Part shown: positions 50,057 to 58,865 of the stretch, in pieces
Position numbering within the stretch: the stretch's first letter is position 1
Layout: each line of letters begins with the position of its first letter
Source of the DNA: Rariglobus hedericola
GTDB lineage: Bacteria > Verrucomicrobiota > Verrucomicrobiia > Opitutales > Opitutaceae
DNA length: 64,000 nucleotides
Direction: 5' to 3'
NCBI RefSeq assembly: GCF_007559335.1
Contig: NZ_VMBG01000001.1
Span: 1,984,001-2,048,000, forward strand
The notes under the pieces: model-generated
Database searches by the model: none
Told to the model about the DNA's origin: nothing
Seen by the model: only the letters and a program-made list of their open reading frames with translations
Translations under genes and position numbers: made by a program

Positions 50057-51316
50057 TTACTTGAGCAAGCGGGCCATATCCACGCCCAGCACTTTGGCGG
50101 CAGATATTTTGTCTCCGCGACAGGCATTGAGCACCATCTCAACATACTGGGCTTCCTGCACCGCGAGATAATCGACCAGCTTGGGCCAGTCCTTGACCTC
50201 TTTAAGGCGCAGGGGAAGCTGCTCCGCAGAGACGCGACGGGTCGCGGTCGTGGCGGCGATTTTAGTCACCAACTGGCTCAGCTCGGATAAATTCCCCGGC
50301 CAATGATAAGCCTGCAACGTGTCGAGCGCGTCCTCGGTGAACTCGATCAGATTCGCATCGAACGCGGGATTAGAGGCCGTGCTCAGGAAAAACTTAACCA
50401 GCAGCGGAATATCCTCCAACCGATCCCGCAGTGGCGAAAGCACCACGGGAAGGGAGGCGACACGATAGAACAACTCGTCGTTAAAATTACCCTCGTCGGT
50501 GAGTTTTTCGAGATCCTCGGTCGTGGTGCAGATCAAGCGGAAGCCATGAGCCGTATTGCGCAACACGCCCACGAGCTCCTGTTGGGTTGCCAACTCAAGC
50601 TTATGGAGATTTTGCAGCAAAAGGGTGCCACCGCGGGCCTTCTCGACCCAAGCGCCGCCGGCGCCGTTATGGCCAAGCAACCCATCGCGGAAATCTCCCG
50701 CCGAACTCAGACCGCAGTCGATGCGCACCAAGGGCGATTCGGGAGACGCACTGCCGGCATGCAGAATTTCCGCCACCGTCGTGCGACCCGTGCCGCTCTC
50801 GCCTTGAAGAAGCACCGGTGTGCGAACCGTCACCAGTTTTTTCACCTGCTGAACCAGTCGTTTGTTCGCGGTGCTCTGCCCCACCAGACGATTTTCAACG
50901 TCACCCGCCTTGATCGCGGGAGAAGAAGACGCATTGGCGCGCTCGGCGTGGAATTGCTTGAACTCCAGTCCTCGCTTCAACGTGGCGATCAGCTCGTCCA
51001 CGCGAAACGGTTTCTGCATGTAGTCGAACGCCCCGAACTTCAAAGCTTGGATGGCGCTCTCGGTGCTCGCGTAAGCGGTCATGATCACGATCACCGCGCT
51101 GGGATCGTAGATCTTGAGTTGCTTGAGGAGCGTAATGCCGTCCATCGGCTTCATGTCGATATCGGCCAGAACCAGATCGAACTTCTCGATCTTGTAGCGG
51201 GCGAGCGCCTTTTCTCCATCCGTGGCGAAAGCGGTGCTGAAGCCGGTTGGCTGAATCACCGCATCCAGCATTTCGTGGATGGAAAGAAGGTCGTCGACGA
51301 TGAGAACGGAAGGCAT
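50057..51316 (-). CDS. NtrC-like response regulator with a degenerate ATPase domain
   Basis: The 419-residue protein has an intact receiver domain (residues 1-120; VDD near residue 8, phosphorylatable Asp52 in LVLADIDM, Lys in MQKPF). Next comes an AAA+ domain of the NtrC type (about 140-360) that has lost key parts: Walker A reads GESGTGRTT with Arg in place of Lys, Walker B reads GGTLLLQNL in place of GGTLFLDEI, and the GAFTGA loop that touches sigma-54 is absent. The arginine-finger part (FYRVASLPVVLSPLRDR) remains. A short Fis-type helix-turn-helix ends the protein. It follows the PilC/GspF gene by 52 bases. It is probably a sigma-54-independent or non-ATPase regulator. Confidence 0.88.
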   Translation of the reverse strand: MPSVLIVDDLLSIHEMLDAVIQPTGFSTAFATDGEKALARYKIEKFDLVLADIDMKPMDGITLLKQLKIYDPSAVIVIMTAYASTESAIQALKFGAFDYMQKPFRVDELIATLKRGLEFKQFHAERANASSSPAIKAGDVENRLVGQSTANKRLVQQVKKLVTVRTPVLLQGESGTGRTTVAEILHAGSASPESPLVRIDCGLSSAGDFRDGLLGHNGAGGAWVEKARGGTLLLQNLHKLELATQQELVGVLRNTAHGFRLICTTTEDLEKLTDEGNFNDELFYRVASLPVVLSPLRDRLEDIPLLVKFFLSTASNPAFDANLIEFTEDALDTLQAYHWPGNLSELSQLVTKIAATTATRRVSAEQLPLRLKEVKDWPKLVDYLAVQEAQYVEMVLNACRGDKISAAKVLGVDMARLLK

Positions 51317-51368
51317 GGAAAAACGCTGAAAAGGCGTTAACGAATCGAAAAACGCAAGGGCTTAGAGC

Positions 51369-52553
51369 CTACTGCAGGCCACCGGCGACAGCACCGAGTT
51401 GGAAGATGGGGAGGAACATCGCCATAACGATGCCGCCTACGACAACACCCAGGAAAACAATGAGCATCGGCTCGATCAGCGAAGTGAGCGATGCGACGGT
51501 GGCCTCACTCTCCGTATCATAGAAGTCGGCGATCTTATTCATCATGCCATCCACATTACCCGTGGACTCACCCGCCTTGACCATGTGCTTCATCATCGGA
51601 GGAAAGAAGGTATTGGTGGCAAGAACGTCCGACACTTGCCCGCCCTGGCTGACATGCTTGGAAATTTCTTCGCACGCATCCTCGATTTGCACCTTGTTAC
51701 TGGCGGATGCGACGATCTCAAGCGTGCGCAAGATCGGCACACCTGAGCGCATCAGCGTGGCGTAAGTGCGGCAAAAACGGGAAAGCGCAATTTTGTGGGA
51801 CAATCCGCCAATAATGGGCGCCTTCAGCATCATCACATCCTTCATTCGACGTCCCCTCGGAGTGGCTATAAATTTGGCCCCGAAATAATAAATTCCAAAC
51901 GCGCCCAATCCCAGTGCCCACCACCAAGCCCTGAGGAAGTCACTCAGATCAATGAGCATTTGCGTGGGAGCGGGAAGCTTGGCTCCGAAGTCCGCAAACA
52001 TCGCGGCAAACACTGGAATAACAAAAATCAGCAGCACGTTCACCAGCGCGACCGCCAAACCGATAACGGCGATCGGGTAAGTCATCGCCGATTTCACCTT
52101 CTTGGTGAGCTTGACGGTGGATTCAAAATAGACCGCAACCTTGCTCAAAATCTCGGCCAACGCGCCGGAGGCCTCACCCGCCTCGATCATTGAAATGAAG
52201 AGCGAATTAAAAGCGCGCGGGAATTTTTTGACCGCCGAGGAAAATGAATTACCCGCGGAAATATCGATGCGCACATCGCGAATGATAATACGGAACGCGG
52301 CATCTTCAGTCTGGTCCTGCAAGGCCTCCAAGCACTGCACCAACGGCAGACCGGCATTGAGGAGCGAAGCGAGTTGTTGCGTGAAAAGCGCGAGTTCACC
52401 GAGAGGCAATTTGTATCTAAGTGCCTTTTTCTCGAGCGCCTTCTGCTTGGCGAGCGTCTGGGCTGCTTTAAAACCCTGCCCCTTTTGAGTAGAACTAACC
52501 GTAGGACGAGCCGCCGTGCTCTGACCTGCAGGTGCGGAAGTGATGAAAGCCAT
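51369..52553 (-). CDS. PilC/GspF-type inner-membrane platform protein
   Basis: The ATG at 52553 gives 394 residues; a GTG at 52562 adds three. Two T2SSF domains are present. LFTQQLASLLNAGLPLVQCL and FCRTYATLMRSGVPILRTLE start them, and PKFPRAF-like and KHMVKAGESTGNVDGMMNKI segments follow in each. Three hydrophobic helices include IAVIGLAVALVNVLLIFVI and the C-terminal LIEPMLIVFLGVVVGGIVMAMFLPI. It is the platform of a type IV pilus or type II secretion machine. The matching pilus ATPases are not in the window. The degenerate NtrC-like gene follows it. Confidence 0.94.
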   Translation of the reverse strand: MAFITSAPAGQSTAARPTVSSTQKGQGFKAAQTLAKQKALEKKALRYKLPLGELALFTQQLASLLNAGLPLVQCLEALQDQTEDAAFRIIIRDVRIDISAGNSFSSAVKKFPRAFNSLFISMIEAGEASGALAEILSKVAVYFESTVKLTKKVKSAMTYPIAVIGLAVALVNVLLIFVIPVFAAMFADFGAKLPAPTQMLIDLSDFLRAWWWALGLGAFGIYYFGAKFIATPRGRRMKDVMMLKAPIIGGLSHKIALSRFCRTYATLMRSGVPILRTLEIVASASNKVQIEDACEEISKHVSQGGQVSDVLATNTFFPPMMKHMVKAGESTGNVDGMMNKIADFYDTESEATVASLTSLIEPMLIVFLGVVVGGIVMAMFLPIFQLGAVAGGLQ

Positions 52554-52710
52554 TGCCTGCACAAAAAAGCGCGCCCCCTCGTATCTCGCAATCCCATTCC
52601 CCTCGGCATTCTGTAAAAAACCCCTGAGAAACGGTCCAACTTCTTGATATGGAGGCCAGCCAAAGCTTGACCTGCTCCCCTGCCCGTTGAAGCTCTGCGC
52701 CGAACTCTTC

Positions 52711-52784
52711 GCGGTCGTAGTTTAGAGGTAAAACTCCTTCCTTCCAAGTAGGTGTCCCGAGTTCGATTCTCGGCGACCGCACCA
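52711..52784 (+). tRNA. tRNA-Gly (anticodon UCC)
   Basis: The acceptor stem GCGGTCG/CGACCGC, D arm GTTT/AAAC, anticodon arm with loop CTTCCAA (anticodon TCC at 52743-52745; one T-T mismatch in its stem) and T arm CCGAG/CTCGG are complete. An encoded CCA follows at 52782-52784. It decodes GGA/GGG. It is close to the PilC/GspF gene but on the opposite strand. Confidence 0.95.
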
Positions 52785-52845
52785 ATTCTCCCCTATTCCT
52801 GAGGGAGCTGCGCCCAGGCGCTTTGGAGTTACCGTATTTTATTTC

Positions 52846-53835
52846 ATGCATTCCCCTGCCCCTACCCGTTACGACACGCCTTCGATCTATCGCCGCTGCG
52901 GTCGCTCCGGCATCCAGTTGCCCCTGATTTCCCTCGGACTTTGGCACAATTTTGGTGGTGTCGACACCTTCGAAAATGGCCGCGCCATCGTGCGCCGCGC
53001 CTTCGACCTCGGCATCACCCATTTCGACCTCGCCAATAACTACGGCCCGCCGCCCGGCTCCGCCGAGGAGAACTTCGGTCGCATCCTCGCCGCCGATCTC
53101 TCCGCACATCGAGACGAACTCATCGTATCTACCAAGGCCGGCTACCATATGTGGGCCGGCCCCTACGGCGAATGGGGCTCGCGCAAATACCTCCTGTCAT
53201 CCCTCGATCAGTCGTTAAAGCGGCTAAAGCTCGATTACGTCGATATCTTCTATCACCACCGCCCGGATCCGAACACCCCGCTTGAAGAGTCCATGGGCGC
53301 GCTCGCCCACACCGTGCGCTCAGGCAAAGCCCTCTACGTAGGGCTTTCCAACTACAAACCCGAGGAAACTGCCCGCGCCTCCAAAATCCTCCGCGATCTC
53401 GGCACGCCCGCACTCATCCATCAGCCGGTTTACAACATGTTCAACCGATGGATCGAGCCCGCGCTCCTCGATACGCTTGAGACCGAGGGCATGGGCTGCA
53501 TCCCGTTCTCTCCGCTCGCCCAAGGTCTGCTCACCAACCGCTACCTCACCGGTATTCCCGAAGACTCCCGCGCCGCCAAAGCCCACGGCTTTCTCAAGAC
53601 CGAGCAAGTTTCCCCCGCCGCCCTCGCCAAAATCCAAAAGCTTAACACCCTCGCCCAGGCCCGCGGCCAGTCCCTCGCGCAAATGGCGCTCGCCTGGACC
53701 GTGCGCGACAAGCGCGTGACCACCGCCCTCATCGGCGCGAGCAAGGTCTCGCAGTTGGAAGATAACTTCGCCGCGCTCAAAACCTTGGATTTCACCTCGG
53801 ACGAGCTGGCTAAAATCGATTCGATTCTCGCTTGA
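52846..53835 (+). CDS. Aldo/keto reductase, YghZ-like
   Basis: The 329-residue protein is a TIM-barrel NADPH enzyme. The catalytic tetrad is visible: Asp and Tyr in FDLANNYGPPPG, Lys in STKAGYHMW, His in YHHRPDPNTP. GSRKYLLSSLDQSLKRLKLDYVD, YVGLSNYKPE and PFSPLAQGLLTNRYL support membership in the subfamily with E. coli YghZ (L-glyceraldehyde-3-phosphate reductase), whose physiological substrate is uncertain. It overlaps the next gene by 4 bases. Confidence 0.9.
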   Translation: MHSPAPTRYDTPSIYRRCGRSGIQLPLISLGLWHNFGGVDTFENGRAIVRRAFDLGITHFDLANNYGPPPGSAEENFGRILAADLSAHRDELIVSTKAGYHMWAGPYGEWGSRKYLLSSLDQSLKRLKLDYVDIFYHHRPDPNTPLEESMGALAHTVRSGKALYVGLSNYKPEETARASKILRDLGTPALIHQPVYNMFNRWIEPALLDTLETEGMGCIPFSPLAQGLLTNRYLTGIPEDSRAAKAHGFLKTEQVSPAALAKIQKLNTLAQARGQSLAQMALAWTVRDKRVTTALIGASKVSQLEDNFAALKTLDFTSDELAKIDSILA

Positions 53836-54557
53836 ATCTGGTCCTTTTCGAAGCCGACGAACTGAACGCGCCCCTGCCGCGTTCCGATCCACGGGCGCGG
53901 CATATTCTGGATGTTTTACGTCGCGGAGAAGGCGATGTTTTTGACGCCGGCTTCGTCAATGGACCACGCGGCAAAGCCACCGTCGCCGCGATCAATCCCG
54001 ACTCCCTCGCACTCACCTTCGCCTGGGACGCCCCGCAGCCTCCCCTGCCCCCGACCACGCTGCTAATCGGCCTCCCGCGCCCGCAGACTGCCCGCGACAT
54101 CCTGCGCGACGCCACGACCCTTGGCGCAACATGTATCCACTTTATCGCGACAGAGCGCGCCGACCGCAACTACGCGACCAGCTCCCTCTGGACCTCCGGC
54201 GAATGGCGGCGACACTGCCTCGCCGGAGCCGCCCAAGCCTTTGACACCCGCGTTCCCGAAGTCACCTGGACGCACACCTTGGCCTCCGCCCTCGGCACCC
54301 TGCCCGACTCCTCCACCCGCCTAGCCCTCGATAATTACGAGGCTTCCACCCCCCTGCAGGTTTGTAAATTAACAAGTTATAAACCTTCTGAAACCAATGC
54401 TGATCAAATTCTTGCATTTGGTCCAGAGCGTGGATTCGGGAGCTTGGATCGAGACAATCTTCGCGCCACAGGGTTTGCACTGGTTCATCTCGGTCCGCGC
54501 GTGCTGCGCGTCGAAACCGCGGTCATCGCCGCCTTGGCGATCCTCCGAGCCCGTTAA
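53832..54557 (+). CDS. rsmE: 16S rRNA (uracil-1498-N3) methyltransferase
   Basis: The 241-residue protein starts with TTG at 53832, overlapping the previous stop by 4 bases (TTGA). RARHILDVLRRGEGDVFDAG is the PUA-like N-terminal part. The SPOUT knot holds LAFGPERGFGSLDRDNLRAT and LGPRVLRVETAVIAALAIL, the SAM-binding trefoil. A segment near residue 180 (TPLQVCKLTSYKPSE) is richer in A+T than its surroundings. It modifies U1498 of 16S rRNA. Its stop overlaps the convergent rsmD stop by 4 bases. Confidence 0.92.
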   Translation: MNLVLFEADELNAPLPRSDPRARHILDVLRRGEGDVFDAGFVNGPRGKATVAAINPDSLALTFAWDAPQPPLPPTTLLIGLPRPQTARDILRDATTLGATCIHFIATERADRNYATSSLWTSGEWRRHCLAGAAQAFDTRVPEVTWTHTLASALGTLPDSSTRLALDNYEASTPLQVCKLTSYKPSETNADQILAFGPERGFGSLDRDNLRATGFALVHLGPRVLRVETAVIAALAILRAR

Positions 54558-55129
54558 AGCATCGCCGTCCGTCGGAAAAAAACCGTCGTCGGCTGGCGCG
54601 CCCCCTTGCCCAATCGCTTCACGCATTCCCAGCCGGCCGGCGGCTCCAGCGTGACTTCACCGGGCATCTCGAACACGACCACCGGGTCGGCATCGGTCGA
54701 CCACCAGCAGGCCATGCGCGCAAAGAGCTTCGGGCCGACATCGGAGATCACTTCATAAGGCGGATCGATGAACACGAGATCGGGCGCCTCTCCGGCGGCC
54801 GGTTCCCACGTGAGCACATCCATCGCAAGGAGCTTCAAATTGTCCGCCTGACGCGCGGCGCTTTTGGCTACCGTCGTAATATTTTTCCGAATACAATCCG
54901 CCGCCCTCGGGTTCTTCTCAACAAACACGCCGCTTTGTGCACCGCGACTGAAGGCTTCCAGCCCGTAGGCTCCGCTACCGGCAAAAAGATCCACGAAACG
55001 CGCGCCTGGCAACCGTGCCGCCAGGCTGGAAAACACCGCCTGCCGCATCCCGTCCGTTGCCGGACGGGTCACGTCGCCCTTGGGCACCTGCAACGTGACT
55101 CCGCGCGCGGCTCCTCCACTGATGCGCAT
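54554..55129 (-). CDS. rsmD: 16S rRNA (guanine-966-N2) methyltransferase
   Basis: The 191-residue protein has MRISGGAARG at the N-terminus, RPATDGMRQAVFSSL, FVDLFAGSGAYGLEAFSRGA (SAM motif) and DLVFIDPPYE (DPPY catalytic motif), all as in RsmD. It modifies G966 of 16S rRNA in the assembled small subunit. It is the last gene of the mla operon by position, starting 21 bases after mlaA; the functional link is unclear. Confidence 0.93.
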   Translation of the reverse strand: MRISGGAARGVTLQVPKGDVTRPATDGMRQAVFSSLAARLPGARFVDLFAGSGAYGLEAFSRGAQSGVFVEKNPRAADCIRKNITTVAKSAARQADNLKLLAMDVLTWEPAAGEAPDLVFIDPPYEVISDVGPKLFARMACWWSTDADPVVVFEMPGEVTLEPPAGWECVKRLGKGARQPTTVFFRRTAML

Positions 55130-55150
55130 GACTCGTGAACCGCCTGACCC

Positions 55151-55912
55151 TTACTGCTTCACCGCCGCCTCGCGATACTGGATGTAGGCGCTGCGCACCG
55201 CGATATAGGGATCGATCGCGTCTTTGCGCGGCGCGTCGTAGGCGTTGAGGATGTCGGGCAGAGAATTGAGTCCGCTGACGACCTGCACACCCGTTTGAAT
55301 TTCCCAAGTGTAGCCTTCGACGTTTTCACGCAGGTTCCAGTTGATCGGATTCAGGAAGTAATCGCCCACAAATCCCACGGTGTCACGCGCCGTGCCCGGA
55401 CCAAACACCGGGAGCACCAGATAGGGTCCCTTGCCGATGCGCCACACACCGAAGGTCTGGCCGGTATCCTCGCGCGGAATCTGCGCCAGCGAAGGGACAT
55501 CGTCCGAGATCCGAATGAAGCCACCGAGACCGGCGACGGTGTTGACGGCGAACTTGCCGGTTTCGAGGCCGGCGCGCTTGAACTTGCCCTGAAGCGCACT
55601 GTTCACGAAACGAATCGGAAAGCGGATGTTGTCGAAAAAGTTCCGGATGCCGGAGCGCACCGGTGTCGGCACAACCTTGGTGTAGCCCTTGGACACAGGG
55701 CGCAGCACGTAATCGTAGAGACCGTCGTTGAATTTGAAGACCGCGCGGTTGACCGGTTCAAAGGGATCCGAGACCTGCACGACCGTGTAGTCATCCATGT
55801 CATCAACCACCGCGGGATCCGGCTGGGCGGGAGTTTCTTGGGCAAACAGAGCGGGCGCGCCGGCGAGCAAACAGCCGGCGGTGAAGATGAATGGACGAAT
55901 AAAAGACTTCAT
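55151..55912 (-). CDS. mlaA: MlaA/VacJ-family outer-membrane lipid-transport protein
   Basis: The 253-residue protein has a signal peptide (FIFTAGCLLAGAPALFA). DPFEPVNRAVFKFNDGLYDY, PVRSGIRNFFDNIRFPIRFV and ARDTVGFVGDYFLNPIN are the classic VacJ motifs. MlaA removes misplaced phospholipids from the outer leaflet of the outer membrane. The lipobox is weak: the only cysteine in the signal is preceded by TAG, lacking Leu at -3, so it may be a soluble or differently anchored form. It overlaps mlaC by 4 bases (ATGA). Confidence 0.9.
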   Translation of the reverse strand: MKSFIRPFIFTAGCLLAGAPALFAQETPAQPDPAVVDDMDDYTVVQVSDPFEPVNRAVFKFNDGLYDYVLRPVSKGYTKVVPTPVRSGIRNFFDNIRFPIRFVNSALQGKFKRAGLETGKFAVNTVAGLGGFIRISDDVPSLAQIPREDTGQTFGVWRIGKGPYLVLPVFGPGTARDTVGFVGDYFLNPINWNLRENVEGYTWEIQTGVQVVSGLNSLPDILNAYDAPRKDAIDPYIAVRSAYIQYREAAVKQ

Positions 55913-56517
55913 TTGGCAGGTTCCTGGGAAAGGTTTTTCTCGAGTGCGGTGATGACGGCGGCAGCGCCTCCTTTTTGGAAGATCGGGTCGAGCTGGGAGC
56001 GCCAGTTGGCGATCATGCTCACTCCTTCGATGATCACATCATAAATGCGCCAGCTGTCACCGGCTTGCTCGACGCGATAAGTCACCGCGTATTTTTTACC
56101 CGCATAATCGATGGTGGTGGGCAATTCGCGCAACGCAGGGCGCGCCGGATCGGGAACGATCGCCTTCGAATAGGTGATGCCGGGACGCTCGCCAGCTTCG
56201 AACCGGTTCGCGTAGGTGCGGATGACCAGATCGGTGAACAGGTGCGTGGCGGTCGTTTTCTGTTCGGCGCTGAACTGGCGCCAGCCCGGTCCGATCGCAC
56301 GGCGCGTGATCGTCTCGAAGTTGAAATATTTCTCCAGCACCGGACGCACGCGCTCGGCCAACGGTGCGGCGGAGGCCTGCTTGTCGTAAGCGATGGCCAT
56401 CACTTCATCGACTGCGGTGTTCAACATCTCCGCGGCCTCGGCGGCACGGGCCTGCGGCAATGAAACGAGCGAGACGGCGACAACGGTCGCGAACGAAAGA
56501 CAATGACGGAGGTTCAT
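55909..56517 (-). CDS. mlaC: MlaC-type periplasmic phospholipid-binding protein
   Basis: The 202-residue protein has a signal peptide (SFATVVAVSLVSLPQARA) and the Tol-Toluene_Tol_Ttg2/MlaC domain: ERVRPVLEKYFNFETITRRA, GPGWRQFSAEQK and YRVEQAGDSWRIYDVIIEGV are family blocks. It ferries phospholipid across the periplasm between MlaA and the inner-membrane complex. It overlaps mlaD and mlaA by 4 bases each, so translation is coupled. Confidence 0.92.
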   Translation of the reverse strand: MNLRHCLSFATVVAVSLVSLPQARAAEAAEMLNTAVDEVMAIAYDKQASAAPLAERVRPVLEKYFNFETITRRAIGPGWRQFSAEQKTTATHLFTDLVIRTYANRFEAGERPGITYSKAIVPDPARPALRELPTTIDYAGKKYAVTYRVEQAGDSWRIYDVIIEGVSMIANWRSQLDPIFQKGGAAAVITALEKNLSQEPAK

Positions 56518-57041
56518 GGAGTGGTCGTGGTCGGAGGAGTGGTCGTCGAAGGAGTCGTTTCTGCGGCTGGTTCGGCAGCCGTCTTGGTCTTGTCGCTAAC
56601 ATTGCCGAAGGCAAAGCGGCTGATGAGCGACTCGAGGTCGACGGTCGACTCGGTGTCGCTGATCATCGCGCCGGATGGAAGCATTTCATCATCGGAGCCG
56701 GGAGAAAGCGCGAGGAACTTATCACCGATCAGTCCGCTCGTCTTGATCGAAGCGATGGAGTCGGTGGGGAGTTTGACGTCTTTACGCACGCTCAGTTCGA
56801 CGACCGCACTGTAGTCCTCGGGATTGAGCTTGATGGAATCGACACGGCCCACCGGCACACCGGCGATGAGCACATTACTGCCGGGATTGAGACCACCGGC
56901 GTTGGTAAAGCGCGCCTTCAACGTGTAGGTGTCACCGCCCAGCATCGCGCCCGCGCCAATGCGCAGCGCGAGGTAGGCCACCGCGAGGAGGCCTGCGAGG
57001 ACGAATACACCAACGATCAGTTCCAATCTGGACTGTTTCAT
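56514..57041 (-). CDS. mlaD: MlaD-type MCE-domain protein
   Basis: The 175-residue protein has one N-terminal membrane helix (LIVGVFVLAGLLAVAYLAL) and one MCE domain (residues about 40-115, with FTNAGGLNPGSNVLIAGVPV and SIKTSGLIGDKFLAL). A short Pro/Thr-rich end follows. The domain forms a hexameric ring that passes lipid between MlaFE and MlaC. Overlaps of 4 bases on both sides couple it to mlaF and mlaC. Confidence 0.93.
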   Translation of the reverse strand: MKQSRLELIVGVFVLAGLLAVAYLALRIGAGAMLGGDTYTLKARFTNAGGLNPGSNVLIAGVPVGRVDSIKLNPEDYSAVVELSVRKDVKLPTDSIASIKTSGLIGDKFLALSPGSDDEMLPSGAMISDTESTVDLESLISRFAFGNVSDKTKTAAEPAAETTPSTTTPPTTTTP

Positions 57042-57862
57042 AAATCTTCTCCCGACATTACGGTTTCACCACGACGGAGCGCCGCGATGGAGTCTCGCAG
57101 GCTCGCCGCGCTGTCGCGGAATGCGCACACGGTAGGATCGGCGGACCTGCTAAAGGCCTCCGGCGTTCCCTGAAATTGCATGCGACCTGAATCGAGCAAG
57201 GCAACCTGATCGCTGGCGACGAGCGCCTCGGGCAGATCGTGGGTCACGAGCACCGCGGTGAATCCGAACTGGCGCTGATACTTCACGATCATTTCAAACA
57301 CCCGGTTGCGACGGATCGGATCAAGGCCGGCGGTCGGCTCGTCAAAGAGCACCAGTTCGGGACGCGTGACGATGGCACGGGCCAGGGCAAGGCGCTTTTG
57401 CATGCCTCCGGAAAGCTGCGCCGGGAAACGGTCTTTATGCTTTTCCAAGTCGAGTTGACGCAGCGCTTCGAGCGAGCGCTCGCGAATTTCCCGGTTGGGA
57501 ATCTGCGTGGTCTGCTCGAGCGGAAGCGCCACGTTTTGCAGAGCCGTGAGTGAATCGAGCAACGCATTGCTCTGGAAAAGATAACTGCAGCGACGGCGAA
57601 ATTCCACGCGCGACTCCGCGTCCTGGGCGTTGAGTGAATGGCCGTCGAAACAGATGTCACCCGCGTCCGGCCGCACGATGCCGGCGAGACATTTTAAGAA
57701 GACGGATTTGCCGGTCCCGCTCTTGCCGAGAACCGTGACCACGCTGCCACGCGGCACGGCGAGATCGACGCCGGCCAGCACGACATTTTCGCCGAAGCGC
57801 TTGTGCAGGCCGCGGACGTCGAGAAACAGATCGGTGCCCGTGGCGGTATCCGCGGTGCTCAT
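57038..57862 (-). CDS. mlaF: MlaF-type ABC ATPase
   Basis: The 274-residue protein has a full ABC set: VTVLGKSGTGKSVFLKCLAG (Walker A), LSGGMQKRLALARAI (signature), LVLFDEPTAGLDP (Walker B) and VLVTHDLPEAL (H loop). It powers lipid transport with MlaE. No MlaB (STAS) gene follows, although MlaB stabilises MlaF in enterics; the C-terminal 40 residues here (SADPTVCAFRDSAASLRDSI) may act in its place, which is inference. 4-base overlaps link it to mlaE and mlaD. Confidence 0.95.
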   Translation of the reverse strand: MSTADTATGTDLFLDVRGLHKRFGENVVLAGVDLAVPRGSVVTVLGKSGTGKSVFLKCLAGIVRPDAGDICFDGHSLNAQDAESRVEFRRRCSYLFQSNALLDSLTALQNVALPLEQTTQIPNREIRERSLEALRQLDLEKHKDRFPAQLSGGMQKRLALARAIVTRPELVLFDEPTAGLDPIRRNRVFEMIVKYQRQFGFTAVLVTHDLPEALVASDQVALLDSGRMQFQGTPEAFSRSADPTVCAFRDSAASLRDSIAALRRGETVMSGEDL

Positions 57863-58644
57863 GGTGTTTTCACCAGCAGCGAGGTGATCAAGTAATCAGC
57901 GGCCAGCACGGTGATGCTGGACAACACGACGGCACGAGTCGTCGAGGCGCTCACGGCGCGGGCACCGGTGGAGTTGCGGCGCAGGTGGGCGTTGAAACCG
58001 TTGTAAGCGCAGATCGCGATCGTCAGCAGTCCGAAGACCGCCGCCTTCGTGAAACACTCGCGCACATCCTGCGGACCGACGGCGTTGTGCACCGCTGACC
58101 AATACACGCCTGGCTGCAAGTTCAACAGCACCGAGCCGGAAAGATAACCGCCAAATAAACCGACGAGGGAGAACACCGCCGCATGCACGGGAAACACGAT
58201 CAGCGCGGCGATGAGTCGGGGGGAAACCAGATAAGCATGCGTGCTGGCACCCATCGTCTCGAGCGCGGCGATTTGCTCACTGTTGCGCTGAATGCCGAGT
58301 TCGGCGGCGAGCGCGGAACCGGCCTGGCCGACCAGCATCAACGCCGCGAGAACCGGCGCGAGTTCACGCACCAACGTCAACGAGACCAACGTGCCGAGCA
58401 GCCCCTCCGAGCCGAATCGATTGAGCACATAATATCCCTGCAAACCCAGCACAAGCCCGGTGAACAAACCCACGATCAGGATGACCGGCAGGCAGCGCAC
58501 GCCTTGCTCGTAGATGGCACGGATGACGCGTCGCCCGAGCTTGCGCGAACCCACGGCAGCCGTGAACGACCGAGCCGTGAACAGGGTAAAGTCTCCCAGT
58601 TCATGAACTACGGAAAGCGTATGCTGGCCTAGAAAGCGCGACAT
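57859..58644 (-). CDS. mlaE: MlaE-type ABC permease
   Basis: The ATG at 58644 gives 261 residues, as in E. coli MlaE (260); a TTG at 58683 would add 13. GLVLGLQGYYVLNRFGSEG, TLVRELAPVLAALMLVGQAG, AAELGIQRNSEQIAALETMG are family blocks and five to six hydrophobic helices are seen. It forms the membrane core of the MlaFEDB complex that shuttles phospholipid. It heads an operon mlaE-F-D-C-A-rsmD with 4-base overlaps throughout the mla part. Confidence 0.93.
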   Translation of the reverse strand: MSRFLGQHTLSVVHELGDFTLFTARSFTAAVGSRKLGRRVIRAIYEQGVRCLPVILIVGLFTGLVLGLQGYYVLNRFGSEGLLGTLVSLTLVRELAPVLAALMLVGQAGSALAAELGIQRNSEQIAALETMGASTHAYLVSPRLIAALIVFPVHAAVFSLVGLFGGYLSGSVLLNLQPGVYWSAVHNAVGPQDVRECFTKAAVFGLLTIAICAYNGFNAHLRRNSTGARAVSASTTRAVVLSSITVLAADYLITSLLVKTP

Positions 58645-58838
58645 GAAAGCGGTCAGCAAAGCCAACTCATTGGCGACACGCAAGATCGCGCGCGCCGATT
58701 CATTTCACCCTTCCCAACTACCGACGGACAATGGCATTGGGCTAAATTTATGCACCGTCTGAACCCCTAAACGCCCACGCGAATGATGAAATGCTAGAGG
58801 CATCAACCGGATCGAACGGATGATGCCTGCCTCGCCAG

Positions 58839-58865
58839 CCGGCTCAGGAGTTGAACGAGCCGGCT
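58839..58865 (-). other. Inverted repeat over the uxaC stop
   Basis: AGCCGGCTC (58839-58847) and GAGCCGGCT (58857-58865) form a perfect 9-bp stem with a 9-base loop overlapping the uxaC stop at 58844. There is no T tract, so it is an mRNA end stabiliser or rho-type stop at best. Confidence 0.5.

Noticed and set aside
52846-54557. Frameshift between the aldo/keto reductase and rsmE
   Set aside because: The frames overlap by 4 bases with a TTGA junction, which is normal coupling; both proteins are complete.
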